Assembly: GCF_026262505.1 (NCBI RefSeq)
Contig: NC_067203.1
Span: 17,000,392 to 17,064,391, forward strand
Source: Trichomonas vaginalis G3
Lineage: Eukaryota; Parabasalia; Trichomonadida; Trichomonadidae
Reading direction: 5' to 3'
Length of the DNA stretch: 64,000 nt
The position numbers and the translations under genes are program-made. Below the pieces are notes generated by a model. That model searched no databases, had not been told where the DNA came from, and worked only from the letters and a program-made list of their open reading frames with translations. Shown here piece by piece: positions 37,226-47,290 of the stretch (positions within the stretch are counted from its first letter, which is position 1; each line of letters opens with the position of its first letter).

Positions 37226-39340
37226 ATGGCTGATATATTCCAAGCAATCTCTGAAGATAATCTTGAAAGGATGCAGGCATGCATCACAGAAGGCACTGAT
37301 GTTAACAAACCTGGTCCAAATGGATTAACGCCTTTGATGCACGCATGTCAAGAAGGAAAGGATAAGTGTGTAGCTGCTTTGATCAAAGCGAAATCCGATG
37401 TTCAGGTGCAAGCAGCTGGTGGTTTGCAAGCAATCCATGTTGCTGCTGCTGCAGGCCAGGATGCTTCAATTCAAGCTCTTCTTAAGGCTGGTGCCCAAGT
37501 AAACAATCAAGATGCTGCAGGAATGACACCATTACACCATGCTGCTAAAAACAATCGTAAAAAGACATGCGATTTACTTATTAGATCGAAAGCAACTGTT
37601 AATATGCCAGATGCAGAAGGAAATACACCACTTCTTACAGCTCTTATTGCTGGCTCAGCTGATGCAGTCCAATCCTTCATCAAAGCAGATGCAACTGATT
37701 TAACAGTGCAAAATAAGAAGCAACAAACACCAGCGCATTTCCTTGCTGCTATGGGTAACATTGCTTTACTTAAGTCTCTTGCCAAGAAAGGTCTTAACTG
37801 GAATGCTCAAGATGATCAAGGTCGTACTCCAGTTGAGCTCTGTGCAGATTCCGGCAATGCTCAATGCTTCGAATTCCTCCTTACAAAGCTTGGTGGCGAT
37901 CCAAGTGTTACAAATGCTGCAGGAGAATCTCTTGCTCATATTATTTCAGCGAAAGGCCATGCTCCTCTCCTTGGTATCCTCAAAGCCTCCGGTGGTAATG
38001 TTGATAGTGAGGATGCAAATGGCTGCCATCCAATCCAACAAGCCGCTGCATCAAATTCTGTTCCAGTTATTGAAGCCCTCATCAAACTCATGGCTCAGGT
38101 CAACTGCGCAGATGGCAAAGGCGATACTCCAATTCATTATGCCGCCGCTAATGGGGCTGTTGAAGCTGTTGAGTGTCTTGTCAATTCCGGTGCAGATATC
38201 AATGCCAAAAACAAAGCCGGCGAAACAGCTCTTCATGTTGCTGTCACAAAAGGAGATTGCAAGATGATCAACGCTCTTTCAGATAAGAACATCGATGTCT
38301 CTCTCCGCGACAACAACGGTAACACAGCACTCCATCTCGCTATTCCTTTACATAACACAGAAGTTATCAACACATTGATTGGAATTTCTGTTCCACCAAA
38401 CTCCCAGAACAACGACAATATGACAGCTCTCCACCTTGCAGCAACTCTTGGAGATGTAGAACTTGTCCAGAACCTCATCAAGGCTGGAGCAGATGTTGAT
38501 ATGAAGAACAATGACGGAGAAACACCATTAGAACTCGCTTCCGCTGTTGGCGATGTTCCTGTTGTCAAAGCATTAATTGAAGCACGTGCTGATGTTAATT
38601 CTAAGGATGGACAAGGAATGGCCCCATTGCATAAAGCCGTCCAGAACAATCAAGTCGAAGTTATCAAGTGCTTGAAGGAAGCCAATGCAAATATTAATGC
38701 TAAAACAGGAGATGGAGAAACACCTTTAATCATTGCAACAAAGATGAAGAATGTTGATTTGATTACAATGTTAATTGATATGGGTTGCGATGTAAATATC
38801 GGTGATATCAATGGAACAACACCATTACATTATGCTTGCAAGTTAGATCTAACTAAACCAGCCTTGCAACTTATCGAGAAAGGATCAGACATCATGGCTA
38901 AAGGCGAAGGAAACAATACTCCTTTGCATTTTGCTTCATTGAACATGAACAAACAACTTGTTGAAGTTTTGATCAAGAAAGGAGCAAATGCAAGAGAAAT
39001 GAATTCAGAAGGAAGAACTCCTTTGCAAGGAATTAGATTAACATTTGCAAAGTTCATGAAGCAGTTGATGGGAGAAGATAAAGGTGATAAGAAGGAAGAT
39101 ATTAAGATCGATGTTTCAGAAGTATTAAATCAGAGTGGCGAAAAATTAGAAACACAAACAGAACTTAAAGATACATTCTGTTTGTTATGCAGAAGAAGAG
39201 CTGCAACTGCTGCTTTGCTTCCTTGTGGACATCTTTGCATTTGCGATGCTTGCCAACATGAAAGATTGGCTACATTAAAGCAATGTCCAATTTGCAAGAA
39301 AGATATTTATGGTGCTTGTGCTATTTTCTGTGAAAACTAA
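37226..39340 (+). CDS. Ankyrin-repeat protein with C-terminal RING finger (probable E3 ubiquitin ligase)
   Basis: 704 residues. About eighteen consecutive 33-residue ankyrin repeats occupy residues 1-620 with regular consensus (GLTPLMHACQEGKDKCVAAL, GDTPIHYAAANGAVEAVECL, GETALHVAVTKGDCKMINAL). After a Lys/Glu-rich linker (about 622-640) a C3HC4 RING follows at about 650-695: CLLCRRRAATAALLPCGH, then CICDACQ, then CPICKK. Ankyrin-RING proteins recruit substrates through the repeats for ubiquitin transfer by the RING. The repeats are canonical and the codon use is richer in G/C than in the DUF3447-type ankyrin genes at 27-36 kb, so this is a conserved single gene and not a member of that expansion. 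Confidence 0.9.
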   Translation: MADIFQAISEDNLERMQACITEGTDVNKPGPNGLTPLMHACQEGKDKCVAALIKAKSDVQVQAAGGLQAIHVAAAAGQDASIQALLKAGAQVNNQDAAGMTPLHHAAKNNRKKTCDLLIRSKATVNMPDAEGNTPLLTALIAGSADAVQSFIKADATDLTVQNKKQQTPAHFLAAMGNIALLKSLAKKGLNWNAQDDQGRTPVELCADSGNAQCFEFLLTKLGGDPSVTNAAGESLAHIISAKGHAPLLGILKASGGNVDSEDANGCHPIQQAAASNSVPVIEALIKLMAQVNCADGKGDTPIHYAAANGAVEAVECLVNSGADINAKNKAGETALHVAVTKGDCKMINALSDKNIDVSLRDNNGNTALHLAIPLHNTEVINTLIGISVPPNSQNNDNMTALHLAATLGDVELVQNLIKAGADVDMKNNDGETPLELASAVGDVPVVKALIEARADVNSKDGQGMAPLHKAVQNNQVEVIKCLKEANANINAKTGDGETPLIIATKMKNVDLITMLIDMGCDVNIGDINGTTPLHYACKLDLTKPALQLIEKGSDIMAKGEGNNTPLHFASLNMNKQLVEVLIKKGANAREMNSEGRTPLQGIRLTFAKFMKQLMGEDKGDKKEDIKIDVSEVLNQSGEKLETQTELKDTFCLLCRRRAATAALLPCGHLCICDACQHERLATLKQCPICKKDIYGACAIFCEN

Positions 39341-39514
39341 ATTTATTATTAGTATAATTCAATATAAATTTACATTTATCTATTATTAACAGTTTTCTTT
39401 CGATCTTTTCTTAAATAAGCAATATGAAATGTGAAAATTATGTTAAAATATATCATTTGGATAAAACCTACTTTTATAATATAGGCTAATAAACAATGTG
39501 ATCAATACGAAAAA

Positions 39515-39520
39515 TCATTT
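39515..39520 (+). promoter_or_regulatory. Initiator TCATTT of the mannosyltransferase gene
   Basis: The sequence AAAATCATTTTTCATG places a consensus TCA+1TTT seven bases before the ATG at 39524, an exact trichomonad Inr with a very short leader. Confidence 0.65.
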
Positions 39521-39523
39521 TTC

Positions 39524-40996
39524 ATGATTCCTTCAGCACTGGCGAATAAAACTCCTGACAAGCCAACTGAAGAGAATCAAAAAGACATACTCACCATGAT
39601 TTGTGAGGGGAGAAAACACAAAGAATTGAAAGCAGATATCAAAGACGCCGTTGTTTTAATAGTTTTGATATTCATGAGTATGTTTTCACGATTTTTTCGA
39701 GTGCAGTACCCTCGGTATGTCATATTTGACGAAGTACACTTCGGTAAATTTGTAACTTACTATAGAAATGGTGAATATTTTTATGATATTCATCCTCCTT
39801 TATCAAAACTAATCATGTATTTGCATTCATACTTAACAACATATGAAGAGAATTACGATTTCAATATGTTACAATTTAAAAACGAAAAATATCCAAATTA
39901 TAATTACGTTTCAATGCGTTCAGTTAATGCATTTTTCGCTGGATTATGTCCACCAATAATGTTTGCTATTGCTCGTGCAATGGGATGCAGTTTCAATGCA
40001 TCATTGCTGATTTCATTGATGACTATTTCAGATATATGCATGATAGTGCAAGGCAGATTTATACTTTCAGATGGTATACTACATTTCTTTAGTTGTTGCG
40101 CCATTTTGACATTTTTCCTAGATTATCGTCTTAATACTGTTTTTACATTCAGTTTAGAAGCATTATTCATCGGATTAGCGTGTTGTTGTAAGTTTACTGC
40201 TGGTGGAATTGCTCTTTGCGTCTTTGTTTTTGAATTTATATACGCATTTACAAAATCCGACAATAAAAATCGAAAAACATACATATTACACGCATATTAT
40301 CGTTGCTGCTTTATTCTTTTAACGATAATATCATGTTTATTATTTACTACAGTAATTCATTTAGAATTATTACCTTATCGCCCTGAAAACAACGAAACAT
40401 TCGTCACTCCACTGATAAACAACCCTCTTGTAAGCAAGCATGACACAAATTGGACCGCTAGAGCTAATTCTTCACCAGTAATTTTGAGATCATTTGAACT
40501 TTTACTTCACCAGCTTACAAGTAACTTAGATAGAAACATGACCCATCCATATTCATCGCGCTGGTATCAATGGCCGCTACTTACAGGTAAATCCATTGTA
40601 TTTTGGACTGATGATCAAAGAATGGTAGTAAACATGGGTTCTCCTTTACTTTACTACCCTGTTTTCTTCCTTATTATTATTGGTATTGCTTATTCTTACG
40701 GAAGAAACAAGTTTTGCACCAAACAATTCATTTGTATTGTTGGATATCTTTGTTGTTTGCTTCCATTCGCATTAGTACCTCGTGTAACGTTTTTGTATCA
40801 TTATACTCTATCTCTTTTGTTTGGAATCCTTCATGCAGGTGTTTTTGTTGACAAATTACCTCCAAAAATTCGAGGATTTCTTTTCCCTCTTTTAGACGTT
40901 TGTGTAATTGTTGGATACTTCTTGTGGGCGCCTTTAGCTTACTCTCTTGTGGAGCTGGACTTCGACTTCCTTAAGTGGTTTAGCAACTGGTATTAA
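39524..40996 (+). CDS. Protein O-mannosyltransferase (PMT/POMT, GT39 family) lacking MIR domains
   Basis: 490 residues; eukaryotic PMTs are usually about 720-900. The catalytic loop RYVIFDEVHFGKFVTYYRNG, with the acidic D-E pair, and YFYDIHPPLSKLIMYL match PMT (FDEVHFGKFxxxYxxxxYFFDVHPPLxKLL). About ten hydrophobic spans are visible. The luminal loop between the sixth and seventh spans (about residues 285-365) contains HPYSSRWYQWPLL, the conserved PMT motif, but none of the ~200-residue MIR block normally placed there. C-terminal FLYHYTLSLLF also fits. The enzyme should transfer mannose from dolichyl-phosphate-mannose to Ser/Thr in the ER. The separate MIR protein at 5615-6178 could supply the missing module, an inference only. 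Confidence 0.88.
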   Translation: MIPSALANKTPDKPTEENQKDILTMICEGRKHKELKADIKDAVVLIVLIFMSMFSRFFRVQYPRYVIFDEVHFGKFVTYYRNGEYFYDIHPPLSKLIMYLHSYLTTYEENYDFNMLQFKNEKYPNYNYVSMRSVNAFFAGLCPPIMFAIARAMGCSFNASLLISLMTISDICMIVQGRFILSDGILHFFSCCAILTFFLDYRLNTVFTFSLEALFIGLACCCKFTAGGIALCVFVFEFIYAFTKSDNKNRKTYILHAYYRCCFILLTIISCLLFTTVIHLELLPYRPENNETFVTPLINNPLVSKHDTNWTARANSSPVILRSFELLLHQLTSNLDRNMTHPYSSRWYQWPLLTGKSIVFWTDDQRMVVNMGSPLLYYPVFFLIIIGIAYSYGRNKFCTKQFICIVGYLCCLLPFALVPRVTFLYHYTLSLLFGILHAGVFVDKLPPKIRGFLFPLLDVCVIVGYFLWAPLAYSLVELDFDFLKWFSNWY

Positions 40997-41225
40997 TATG
41001 TTTCTTTTAGTTATTTATTTATTTTGTATAAAGATTGACTTTTTTTTATTTTATTTATTGTTTTTCTCATTGGTTTCTAATTAACTTTCAATGATTTTTT
41101 TATTGATATGGTACAATAAAGATGTATTAAATAAATAAAGAAATATCGTAACAGAAAGTTTAACCCATATCAATTGATCGAAATTGCGAACTTTGGCAAA
41201 ATAGCTGCTGTGCACTCTTATAGAA

Positions 41226-41360
41226 AGAGTTTCGTGTTATTGTGTTTATATCTGGATAATAGAAAAAGCTCAAGGGTGCAGTGCATGTTATAATTATTGA
41301 AGCATTTGATATTACATCCATCACACAATCACAGTTATTTGCACAATACTGTCAAATAAA
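41226..41360 (+). pseudogene. Inverted fragment of the 5' coding end of the B-box/TLDc gene
   Basis: About 80 bp (41277-41356) are nearly identical, with only a few differences, to the reverse complement of 43502-43581, inside the downstream gene. Read on the plus strand it gives IIEAFDITSITQSQLFAQYC, equal to residues of that protein near its N-terminus. Weaker similarity extends upstream to about 41230 (TTTCGTGTTATT). The fragment lies beyond the 3' end of the same gene and points the opposite way, so the locus carries an inverted repeat about 2.2 kb apart. It has no start codon of its own. Confidence 0.85.
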
Positions 41361-41474
41361 TAATAGAATATTGGATTTAAATTTGAGATTTGAGTGATAA
41401 AAGATATTCTAAAATAAAACTTTAAATATTTTTTTATGATAATTAAAAAAAATAACTTATAAAGAAATAATACA

Positions 41475-43661
41475 TTACTCAGAAGTGAAGAAACCCCAAA
41501 CTTCAACGCAATCAGCAGCGAATTCTTTTTCTGGCAAGAAGAACAATCTTGCCTCTTTCGAACCCGGCTGTAAACCAATTCCGTACGACTTCTCTATCTG
41601 AGCCGAACACATGTTGAAGTCACCAGCCAAAACAAGGTCGTATTTTCCGAATGTCAAAACATCCTTTGTTGCGTAGAGGTAGCAAGGATCATCAATAGTT
41701 GGTCTGTAAGGGATGAAAATATCTCTATTGATAGAGAACAAGAAGCTCGAAGACTTGTCACCGAAAGGCTGTCCATCGCAGTTCCATTTCGTTGCAGCAA
41801 AGCCTCCAAACACGTAACCGCCTTTCTTAACAAGAACAACAGTGATTCCGATGTTATCTATCAAATCGTGTATTGCTCTTATTGTTCTTGGATCTCTTTC
41901 TGTTGAATACAAGAGATGTGTTGCTGGCTGTGTCTTGAAAGGCAATGACATGTAGAGTCTTCTTGCGATCTCGTCATTAGGGAGAATTGTTGTTCCTTCG
42001 AATGGAACAAAATTCAATTTAATTCCCTTTGAAGCGAGTTTCTGTTCATGTCTCAAAGCCATCTGTGTCAAAGTGATGATTCTTATCAATGACTTCATGT
42101 TCGGATCAACATCCATTTTAACTTCATTGAAAGCAGCTGTGTTGAATGTTCCTGTTGTCTGTGTTTGGTTCTGTGTACTGCTATATGTGTTTCCAATGTT
42201 TCTTGATTTCATCCTTGAATTTTCTTGTTGTTGTGTTGTTGTTTGTGTGGAATCAAATGTCGATGAATTCATGCCATCGAATGTTGTTGATGGGAAATCA
42301 ACATTTCGGACATTCCTTTCATCGAAGTAGACATCCCTGTTTCTTACACCCATTGGCATAATTGTTTCCTGTTTCGATTTGACCTCTAAAACTCCTGTCA
42401 ATGCTAAATCTCCTTCAACAGCAAGAGGACGAGGTAAATCATTGTCAGGACGCAACTCATTGATGAGTTTGTCATGGATTGTAAGTGCGCGGATGACAGA
42501 GAGAGGACTGGAATATTCAAGATGCTCCTTGACAAAATTGGATTTGGCATCAACTTCATCGAGTTTCCTTTGGATTTCGGTTTTTGTGGATTGAATAATC
42601 AATGTTCTCTCAGCAACTTGTTCGTGAAGAGATGCGATTGCTTCTTGTGCGATCTTCATGATCCTTGCTTCAAGGCTCTTTGCGTTTGCAATGACATCTG
42701 CGTATCTTCTGTCCGCGTCTTGCATCTTTTCTCGCAAAATGTGTCTGCGGCGAATGTAAACTTTTGATTCATTGTATCCTGCTTTGATGGCTGCGGCGTA
42801 TGCGTCTTTGAGTGGTATCAAAGTGTGTGATGTGGCTGGGCCTTTCGAGTGGAAGCCGGACATCTTACATTCAATGCAAACAGGGAGTTGGCAAGTAGGG
42901 CAAAAGTGTTCGACTCTGACTCCAGGATGGAATGGACATGTTTCCATCATTGGCTTGGCTTCTTCGATTGGGATACGCTGATGAGACTGTAGAAGTCTGT
43001 TTCCTTCGTGGGATTGGCGATCGCAATCTGCACAAAGATGTGCGTTGCAATTAGAACACCAAACAACGGATTTGTTCTTCTGGCAAAGGTCGCAGATATC
43101 ATTGATCTCTGGTGCATTTTCAAGAAGCTCACCAGCAGTGAAACGAATGAACTGAAGTGTTCTGATTTGATCTGCATTGCAAATAACGTATTGGTGATCT
43201 GCTGAGACGCAAAGAGAGTTGTAATCTTGGTTGAGATTATCGCATGTTGGTGGTGTCTTTATGAATTCTTTTGTTTCGTAGTCGGCGGTCATATCCATAT
43301 AGTTCTGGACGTTTCCGAGAGCAACAAGGCAGTGAACAACTTCACCAACTTTTGCTGCCTTATCGATAACAACGTGATCTGCACGGAATTTCAAACCACG
43401 CTTTGGGTTAACACGAACTCCTCTTGCAGCAATGTCTGAAATTGGCTGATCTAGCTCACTAAGTGGGATAAATGCGTGTATTACATTAACTGGATTAATT
43501 TTTTGACAGTATTGTGCAAATAACTGTGATTGTGTGATGGATGTAATATCAAATGCTTCAATAATTCTAACACGCACTGCATCGAGCTGTTGTTGCAATT
43601 CGTATTGAATAACACGGAATGCTTCTGACTCTGGTGGTAACGGTGGGAGAGATAACGACAT
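41475..43661 (-). CDS. Two-B-box, coiled-coil and TLDc-domain protein
   Basis: 728 residues from MSLSLPPLPPESEAF; the 21 codons open upstream look like spacer. Residues about 187-225 form B-box 1 (CDLCQKNKSVVWCSNC, HLCADCDRQSH) and 240-285 a second (CPFHPGVRVEHFCPTCQLPV, CIECKMSGFH). A coiled coil covers about 310-410 (RRHILREKMQDADRRYADVI). A Gln/Thr/Ser-rich linker covers 440-530. The C-terminal ~175 residues are a TLDc domain: HLLYSTERDPRTIRAIHDL, GYVFGGFAATKWNCDGQPF, DKSSSFLFSINRD and DLVLAGDF. Animal TLDc proteins bind V-ATPase and protect against oxidative stress. No RING precedes the B-boxes. B-box plus TLDc is not a combination I know from animals. Confidence 0.85.
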   Translation of the reverse strand: MSLSLPPLPPESEAFRVIQYELQQQLDAVRVRIIEAFDITSITQSQLFAQYCQKINPVNVIHAFIPLSELDQPISDIAARGVRVNPKRGLKFRADHVVIDKAAKVGEVVHCLVALGNVQNYMDMTADYETKEFIKTPPTCDNLNQDYNSLCVSADHQYVICNADQIRTLQFIRFTAGELLENAPEINDICDLCQKNKSVVWCSNCNAHLCADCDRQSHEGNRLLQSHQRIPIEEAKPMMETCPFHPGVRVEHFCPTCQLPVCIECKMSGFHSKGPATSHTLIPLKDAYAAAIKAGYNESKVYIRRRHILREKMQDADRRYADVIANAKSLEARIMKIAQEAIASLHEQVAERTLIIQSTKTEIQRKLDEVDAKSNFVKEHLEYSSPLSVIRALTIHDKLINELRPDNDLPRPLAVEGDLALTGVLEVKSKQETIMPMGVRNRDVYFDERNVRNVDFPSTTFDGMNSSTFDSTQTTTQQQENSRMKSRNIGNTYSSTQNQTQTTGTFNTAAFNEVKMDVDPNMKSLIRIITLTQMALRHEQKLASKGIKLNFVPFEGTTILPNDEIARRLYMSLPFKTQPATHLLYSTERDPRTIRAIHDLIDNIGITVVLVKKGGYVFGGFAATKWNCDGQPFGDKSSSFLFSINRDIFIPYRPTIDDPCYLYATKDVLTFGKYDLVLAGDFNMCSAQIEKSYGIGLQPGSKEARLFFLPEKEFAADCVEVWGFFTSE

Positions 43662-45494
43662 GAAATTATAATTTATAAACTTATTACGATAACAAACGCA
43701 AAATTTCCAATTTTGACATTTCAAATTTACATGTCAAGATTATATAATGACTGATAATTTCTCTAATTTGTTTCATAGAGAAACGCGAATTTCAATGACA
43801 AAATCAAATTAAAAAAAGGAAAAGTCAAGTTTTGATAAAAATACAAATCAACACACATATTTTACACTCTTTTAAATATGTCTATTCTCAGTTGCCACGA
43901 TCAAACAAAACACATAAAATTCGGCTATATAGACTTTTTTTTCATTGATATAGTACTCTCAAAATCTTAGGTTCGGCCTCAGAAAAATTTGTGAACGAAA
44001 ATTTTCTGTAATTAAGTAATCCATATTATTATAATTAATATTTTATAAAAATATAGTTTGAATTAAAATCGATTATTTTCCTGATTGATTCCTATCCAAT
44101 GATATAAAGCGTACTATATTCATGGACATAAGAATAAAAACATATTTATATAGTATTGTTGACTAATTTCATATTTTCGGAACTTTTTTGTTGACATTAA
44201 TGATAAAAATATAGATTTAACATTAATGTATAAGATAATCATTATTTATTGCTACTGTATGAGTAATGTATATAGATAGAACCAGCTAATCTCAATATTT
44301 GATTTCAATTTATTTATTATTTAACAGTTGGATATAATTTTATAAGAAAACATAGATGGATATCAAGTTCACTTTAAAGAGAATGAAATTATAGTCTTGG
44401 ATAAATCATTTTTAATTTTAAACGGCAACTTTCCCACATGCGAGATAACCCAAGAAACCATTGATCCAAGCAGTCATACATGTAATTCAACATGCAGACT
44501 AGTTATTTCAGACGATACAGCAAAAAATATTGATAATGCGTGAAGTTATTGACTCATTCATTAGATTTTTACGTTGGAACCATCGTATTAATGAATGGCA
44601 TAATGCACTTGGATGTACCCATTATATTGACAAGCACACGACTCCATTTTTCCATGATTTGATAATTCAAAATTTTATCCTGAATCAATTACGGATCCTC
44701 TGTTTCAAATATTGAAGATATACATATTGTTATATTGTTTTGTAAAAGAATTTATAGAACTTTTTAAAAAACCGTTTTTGCAAAAATCTCGGGAACATAA
44801 TCCCCTCAATTTTATTTGAAATAATCAGGAATGTATACTCGAAATATAGGGCGTGCACCATATCTTGAAAATTCAAGATCAATTTTGTAAAATTCTGTAT
44901 GTAAAAGTTTTTTCCGTGACAGAACCATTTGTTATATATCATTATGAACAGATATGATCTTATTGAGTAAAACAACTCTAACACAAATGCACAAATTCTT
45001 GTAAAAGATAAATTGATAAAGAAACTCATATGAAAATGAAAAATTTTTAAATTCAAACAATTTTGCGGTTTATTTCAATTTAATCTTCAAAATTTATTTA
45101 TCATAATTGTATATTTGCTTGTATTTCTTACTCGAAAATAGTAGCATCAATAAAAATTATTCTCAAGTTAGTGAACAACCATGTCAAGATTCTTTTTTCT
45201 TTGAATGAAATATTGGACCTTTTAAGAATTTGATCATAAATACATAATATGCAATAGACCAGTATTTCAAATATATTGTAAAACATTTGATTTTAAGTGC
45301 TTGAAATTGATATTTTGCAAAACATTTGGTGTTGTTAGATTAAAATGTGATACTATCATAGTCTGATGCATCACTTTCACTGGCTATTTTGTAAACTGTT
45401 GAAATGTGAGATCTAGGCTATCGAAAGATATGAAGAGCGTTTATGATTTCAAAAAAAAAATCATTTTCCGTTTCTATCGTCTTATTGAATTTAA
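43662..45494. other. Long divergent spacer with a possible coding relic
   Basis: Almost all AT-rich. Around 44355-44720 the translation gives protein-like pieces with intervening stops and frame changes: HFKENEIIVLDKSFLILNGN and PTCEITQETIDPSSHTCNST on the plus strand, then INEWHNALGCTHYIDKHTTP in another frame. An ATG at about 44355 (MDIKFTLKRMKL) opens and stops at once. This looks like a decayed trichomonad family gene that I cannot name. The frame at 44730-45056 is not convincing. Confidence 0.35.
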
Positions 45495-46925
45495 ATGTTA
45501 TCAACTGTTTCCAGTGTTCTGGAATCAGAAGATCCAACAAAATTTGGTTTACAGGATTATGTTAACAATGCTACGAACTATGAGATAGAAAAAAAAGGCG
45601 GACTCAACAAATTACATTCAACTTACAGCTTAGAACTCGCAAAAAACGTAGTTGGTAATCAAAATTCAGTTCTTGACAAATTACAACCAAGTATCAAAAT
45701 CGATGACTCCAATATTTATTGGAATAAAGCATATAGAATTGTAATCGCCCTTTTAAGAAGACATGAGATGGAAGATACACTACATGCAATGAGATTAGAG
45801 TATCCTAACCTCCCTAAGAGGACTGGATTCTCAAAAACTTCAGATCTTAATCGTGAATTTAACCAACTCTTTGATTACAACGACGAAGTTACTTGCAAGC
45901 TCACACTTGCAGATAAAGTCCGAGAACTTGCAAAAGAAGTAAATTTACCACATGATAATGATGACGACGATCACTGGGAAGAAATTCAACTTTCAACTGT
46001 AGCAAACGATCAAGAACTAACACTTGCATCAACGACAATCGAAAATACACTTGATGAAAACATACACGAAGCTCAACAAAAGCTAATAGACGAGAAAACT
46101 CCAAAATCTCCACGTCGAAAAGAAATAAAAGTCAAAAAGGAAGTCGAACCGGAAAAAATCAGAATTCGCGTTAGAAAACATGACGAAAATGGTGAAACTT
46201 ACGTTCATAAACATCATCATCGTCCAAAACCAAAATATTTATCTACAAATATCACGAAAACAGTCGAAAGAAAGCTCAGTCCAGGTGGTACTCCACGAAT
46301 TGTTGTTAAACGCCGCATTGTTAAAGTTGTTCCTCATTTCATTCAACATCATCACCAAGAGGAAGAGGAAAAGAAGCAAGAAAAGCTTCCAAAACCAAAT
46401 ACAGACATAGAAATTGAACCATTAGATCTCGATGACTTCGAAGATAACTTCGATGAACCGAAAACTCCAGATAAATCTGTCATTGAAAAATTCAATAATT
46501 CGAACGATAACCTGAAAAGTGACAGCTCTGAGGGAAGTGATGAAAATGTAGCGATGACTTTACCTGGGCCCGAAAGTCCCAGTACCATAGATAAACTACA
46601 GATGTTCATAGATGGAATGGATAAGAAAAAGAGCTCATATACCCTTGATGAAAGTTCAATTTTCCGTCATCGTCTGTCAAAGAACCACACAATGGACGGA
46701 ATACCAGCCAAAAAGTATACAGCGAGCAAAAGGTACAAGGATGGATCGCTAATGAAGAAGAGAATTAATGATCCTTTGTTGAGATTGCCAAAGAATCATA
46801 GTATCGATGATTCTGGAGTCGGATATCATAGAAGTATGAATTCTGGAGATGGCTCGGCAAGAAGAAAATCAAATAGATTGACAGGAACATATTCTTCATC
46901 TGATTATAGTATTTCTAATTTTTAA
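45495..46925 (+). CDS. Charged, largely disordered protein, function unknown
   Basis: 476 residues starting MLSTVSSVLESEDPTKFG. Only residues about 70-130 look folded, with helices IYWNKAYRIVIALLRRHEME and DTLHAMRLEYPNLPKRTGF that recall a LisH-like or similar short dimerisation segment; this is weak. The rest alternates basic and acidic low complexity: SPRRKEIKVKKEVEPEKIRI, a His patch KHHHRPKP, FIQHHHQEEEEKKQEKLP, DLDDFEDNFDEPKTP, and a Ser/Lys/Arg-rich tail (GDGSARRKSNRLTG) with possible phosphorylation sites such as KTPDKS and GPESPS. Two related SKNHTMDG / PKNHSIDD pieces suggest a small internal repeat. Coding potential is supported by length and composition. No family assigned. Confidence 0.65.
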   Translation: MLSTVSSVLESEDPTKFGLQDYVNNATNYEIEKKGGLNKLHSTYSLELAKNVVGNQNSVLDKLQPSIKIDDSNIYWNKAYRIVIALLRRHEMEDTLHAMRLEYPNLPKRTGFSKTSDLNREFNQLFDYNDEVTCKLTLADKVRELAKEVNLPHDNDDDDHWEEIQLSTVANDQELTLASTTIENTLDENIHEAQQKLIDEKTPKSPRRKEIKVKKEVEPEKIRIRVRKHDENGETYVHKHHHRPKPKYLSTNITKTVERKLSPGGTPRIVVKRRIVKVVPHFIQHHHQEEEEKKQEKLPKPNTDIEIEPLDLDDFEDNFDEPKTPDKSVIEKFNNSNDNLKSDSSEGSDENVAMTLPGPESPSTIDKLQMFIDGMDKKKSSYTLDESSIFRHRLSKNHTMDGIPAKKYTASKRYKDGSLMKKRINDPLLRLPKNHSIDDSGVGYHRSMNSGDGSARRKSNRLTGTYSSSDYSISNF

Positions 46926-47260
46926 TTTTTGTTTTATTGTAAATTTAAATTTGTTTTTTATACTATCAACCAACTAATGTAATTCTAATCATATGATCTT
47001 GCAGTAGACTGGATTCTCAACTTAAATTGATTTCGAATCAATGACTATATCTAATCCTGCCCTACATGATTGTACTACAAAACGCATTCACATGGGCAAT
47101 CAAATTTGAGCAATAAAGGAGATCTTGAAAATTTATGGAAGATAATGAAGGAAATTTCCTCGTAAATGCGTGAGAATTCGCTCTTGCATGGTAATACAAA
47201 ATGAGTGGTGAGATTTTGCACCTTTATTTCATGAGTAACTAAGAAATTTCAAAATGAATG
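46926..47260. other. Spacer upstream of uL15, nothing recognised
   Basis: AT-rich with a few less-AT-rich patches (for example ATCCTGCCCTACATGATTG near 47054) but no recognised gene. Confidence 0.35.
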
Positions 47261-47280
47261 AAGGGTAAATTTTTACCCTT
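47261..47280. repeat. 9-bp perfect inverted repeat at the uL15 promoter
   Basis: AAGGGTAAA at 47261-47269 and TTTACCCTT at 47272-47280 are perfect reverse complements around 2 nt. They lie 10 nt before the uL15 ATG and directly before the CCTTTT element. Palindromic DNA also adjoins the CCTTTT of the eS19 and eL8 genes. It could bind a dimeric factor. Confidence 0.5.
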
Positions 47281-47282
47281 CT

Positions 47283-47288
47283 CCTTTT
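47283..47288 (+). promoter_or_regulatory. CCTTTT core element of the uL15 gene
   Basis: CTCCTTTTCG directly precedes the ATG at 47291. CCTTTT also lies 4-11 nt before the ATGs of eS19 (48461-48466) and eL8 (53144-53149). This resembles the M5-type (CCTTT) start-site motif known in Trichomonas. Confidence 0.6.
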
Positions 47289-47290
47289 CG

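Noticed and set aside
44730-45056. 108-codon minus-strand frame, Phe/Ile-rich
   Set aside because: Composition of random AT-rich DNA, with no initiator.
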